Assembly: GCA_031273455.1 (NCBI GenBank)
Contig: JAISRZ010000092.1
Coordinates: 1-64,000 of the forward strand
Direction: 5' to 3'
Length of the DNA: 64,000 nucleotides
Source: Deltaproteobacteria bacterium
Lineage (GTDB): Bacteria; Desulfobacterota; Desulfarculia; Adiutricales; Adiutricaceae
In this document: one piece after another, positions 63,341 through 64,000 of the stretch
How positions within the stretch are numbered: the first letter of the stretch is position 1
Layout: every line of letters starts with the position of its first letter
The notes under the pieces: generated by a model
What the model was told of the DNA's origin: nothing
The model's database searches: none
Seen by the model: only the letters and a program-made list of their open reading frames with translations
Made by a program: the position numbers and the translations under genes

Positions 63341-63392
63341 TGACCTTTTTAAGGGTCAGTTATTATTTTTTGGCGCGTTTTTTAAGCGCGCC
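63341..63392 (+). other. Two spacer hairpins between copies 1 and 2
   Basis: TGACC...GGTCA (63341-63358) followed by a T-rich stretch, then GGCGCG...CGCGCC (63372-63392) with a T/A loop. The first, with its T-rich tail to 63370, resembles a weak terminator and could separate element transcripts. Confidence 0.45.
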
Positions 63393-63395
63393 TTA

Positions 63396-63599
63396 GCCCG
63401 CTTAAGTCGCTAGCCCTTTTTGGTTAGAGCGGCCCTTTTCGCCGTGTTTAACTAATTAGGATGACCGCCCCTTTCGCGGCTTGCGTTTAAAACTGTTTTT
63501 TGGCCTTTTTTCGGTTCCTTCGCCAGCCCTCTAAGCGTACCGCCAACCCTTGAAGTTGGTAGGCCGATGGATGAGGAAGACCGCCCAGGTTACCGAAAG
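63396..63599 (+). ncRNA. Structured repeated element, copy 2
   Basis: 204 bases, same organisation as copy 1. In the 5' stem TTGGTTA pairs with TAACTAA: the C in the copy 1 arm is a T here, turning a G-C pair into a G.U pair, so pairing is kept. The middle region differs in sequence and keeps a short CCGC/GCGG stem. The 3' 87-base block (63513-63599) is identical to copy 1. Confidence 0.5.
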
Positions 63600-63643
63600 C
63601 CTTGTTTAATGGCCAAGAAAGAATTTCCTGGTTCACCATTCGC

Positions 63644-63828
63644 GCCAAAGTCGCTAGCCCTTTTGGTCTAGAGCGGCCCTTTTCGCCGTGTTTAGCCTAT
63701 GAGGATGACCGCCCCTTTTGGCTATTTTTGGTTTTTGTTTTAGACGACTGGCTACCGCTAGCCCTGGCTCTAAACCCCTTAGCCTTTGAAGCTATTTGGG
63801 CTTTTAGCTGGGAAGACCGCTTTAGCCT
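63644..63828 (+). ncRNA. Structured repeated element, copy 3 (diverged)
   Basis: The first ~70 bases match copies 1 and 2 well (GTCGCTAGCCC, GAGCGGCCCTTTTCGCCGTG, GAGGATGACCGCCCC). The 3' half is only loosely similar (CGCTAGCCCT..., GGGAAGACCGC) and the identical 87-base block is not retained, so this copy is decayed or diverged. Confidence 0.35.
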
Positions 63829-63923
63829 TTGTCATTGATTTACGGAGTAACCTTAGGCCACTTAGGGTTTTAGGTAGCTTCGGTAGGGTTTTCACGCTTA
63901 AAGTCTATTGTTTGGTTAATAAG

Positions 63924-63989
63924 CCAAGGGTTTGCCCTTTGGTTATAGGAGCGTTTCGCCCCTATGACGGGAAAAGTTTGTCCTTTTCC
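63924..63989 (+). other. Three consecutive hairpins at the right edge
   Basis: CCAAGGG/CCCTTTGG (63924-63942), ATAGGAGCG/CGCCCCTAT (63945-63965, one mismatch) and GGAAAAG/CTTTTCC (63970-63989), each with a short T-rich loop. The array or its host transcript may continue beyond the window. Confidence 0.45.
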
Positions 63990-64000
63990 AGCTTAAAGCC

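Noticed and set aside
63104-63828. Possible CRISPR array
   Set aside because: Repeat units are ~200 bases with irregular spacing and only three copies; there are no short repeat-spacer alternations and no cas genes.
63602-63838. 78-codon plus-strand ORF at the right end
   Set aside because: It runs through the third structured element, has no ribosome binding site and no counterpart in copies 1 and 2.

Overview
The window looks like one contig piece from a Gram-negative bacterium. It has outer-membrane barrels, autotransporters, a PBP1C/alpha-2-macroglobulin pair, SPOR and NifU-like proteins, anaerobic cobalamin synthesis and a complete trp operon. The combination fits an anaerobic or microaerobic, host- or sediment-associated proteobacterium of the Deltaproteobacteria/Desulfobacterota type, but no rRNA or marker tree is available, so that assignment is a guess. 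Coding DNA uses many TTA leucine codons next to otherwise GC-rich codons, and gene blocks are separated by AT-rich, mostly empty intergenic regions of 0.3-1.8 kb. No tRNA, rRNA, CRISPR array or intact insertion sequence was recognised.

Layout. 1-4.6 kb: two related Rpn-type nuclease C-termini, a catalase (-) and a zinc-ribbon membrane protein. 4.9-12.4 kb (+): a small outer-membrane barrel protein, an ABC-2 permease, a divergent PIN-like protein and a cobalamin block cbiD-cbiET-cbiF-cbiG-cbiH (middle of the anaerobic corrin pathway; other steps must lie elsewhere). 12.5-15.0 kb (-): an orphan C5-cytosine methyltransferase and a WYL regulator. 15.6 kb (+): a 93-residue protein of three NGNY repeats. 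16-23.8 kb (-): a signalling block of a tandem DUF3798-like binding protein, a Cache hybrid histidine kinase with receiver and Hpt domains, and a receiver/HD-GYP response regulator, followed by an unknown helical protein. 25.5-29.9 kb (+): a SPOR protein, a CDF metal transporter, tsaD, rsmA (probably with a CTG start) and an unknown protein. 30.2-37.1 kb (-): trpE-trpGD-trpC-trpF-trpB-trpA behind a consensus promoter and an attenuator-like leader; then a NifU-type protein. 38.6-47.8 kb (-): secreted LRR proteins and autotransporters, each family with an intact member and a decayed one. 48.9-57.7 kb (-): alpha-2-macroglobulin plus PBP1C. 58.5-61.7 kb (-): an MmeI-like restriction-modification enzyme and a duplicated fragment of its nuclease domain. 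61.7-64 kb: no credible gene, but a consensus promoter followed by two near-identical copies and one decayed copy of a structured ~200-nt element.

The strongest candidate for something undescribed is that right-end array (62860-64000): a sigma70 promoter reading into tandem, stem-loop-rich elements with an 87-nt block identical between copies and no protein-coding potential. Second is the signalling cassette, where a duplicated periplasmic-binding-like protein is encoded directly upstream of a hybrid kinase and an HD-GYP output. Recurrent themes are 3-4-copy tandem repeats of 11-20 bp, in and between genes, and local duplication followed by decay of surface and nuclease genes.
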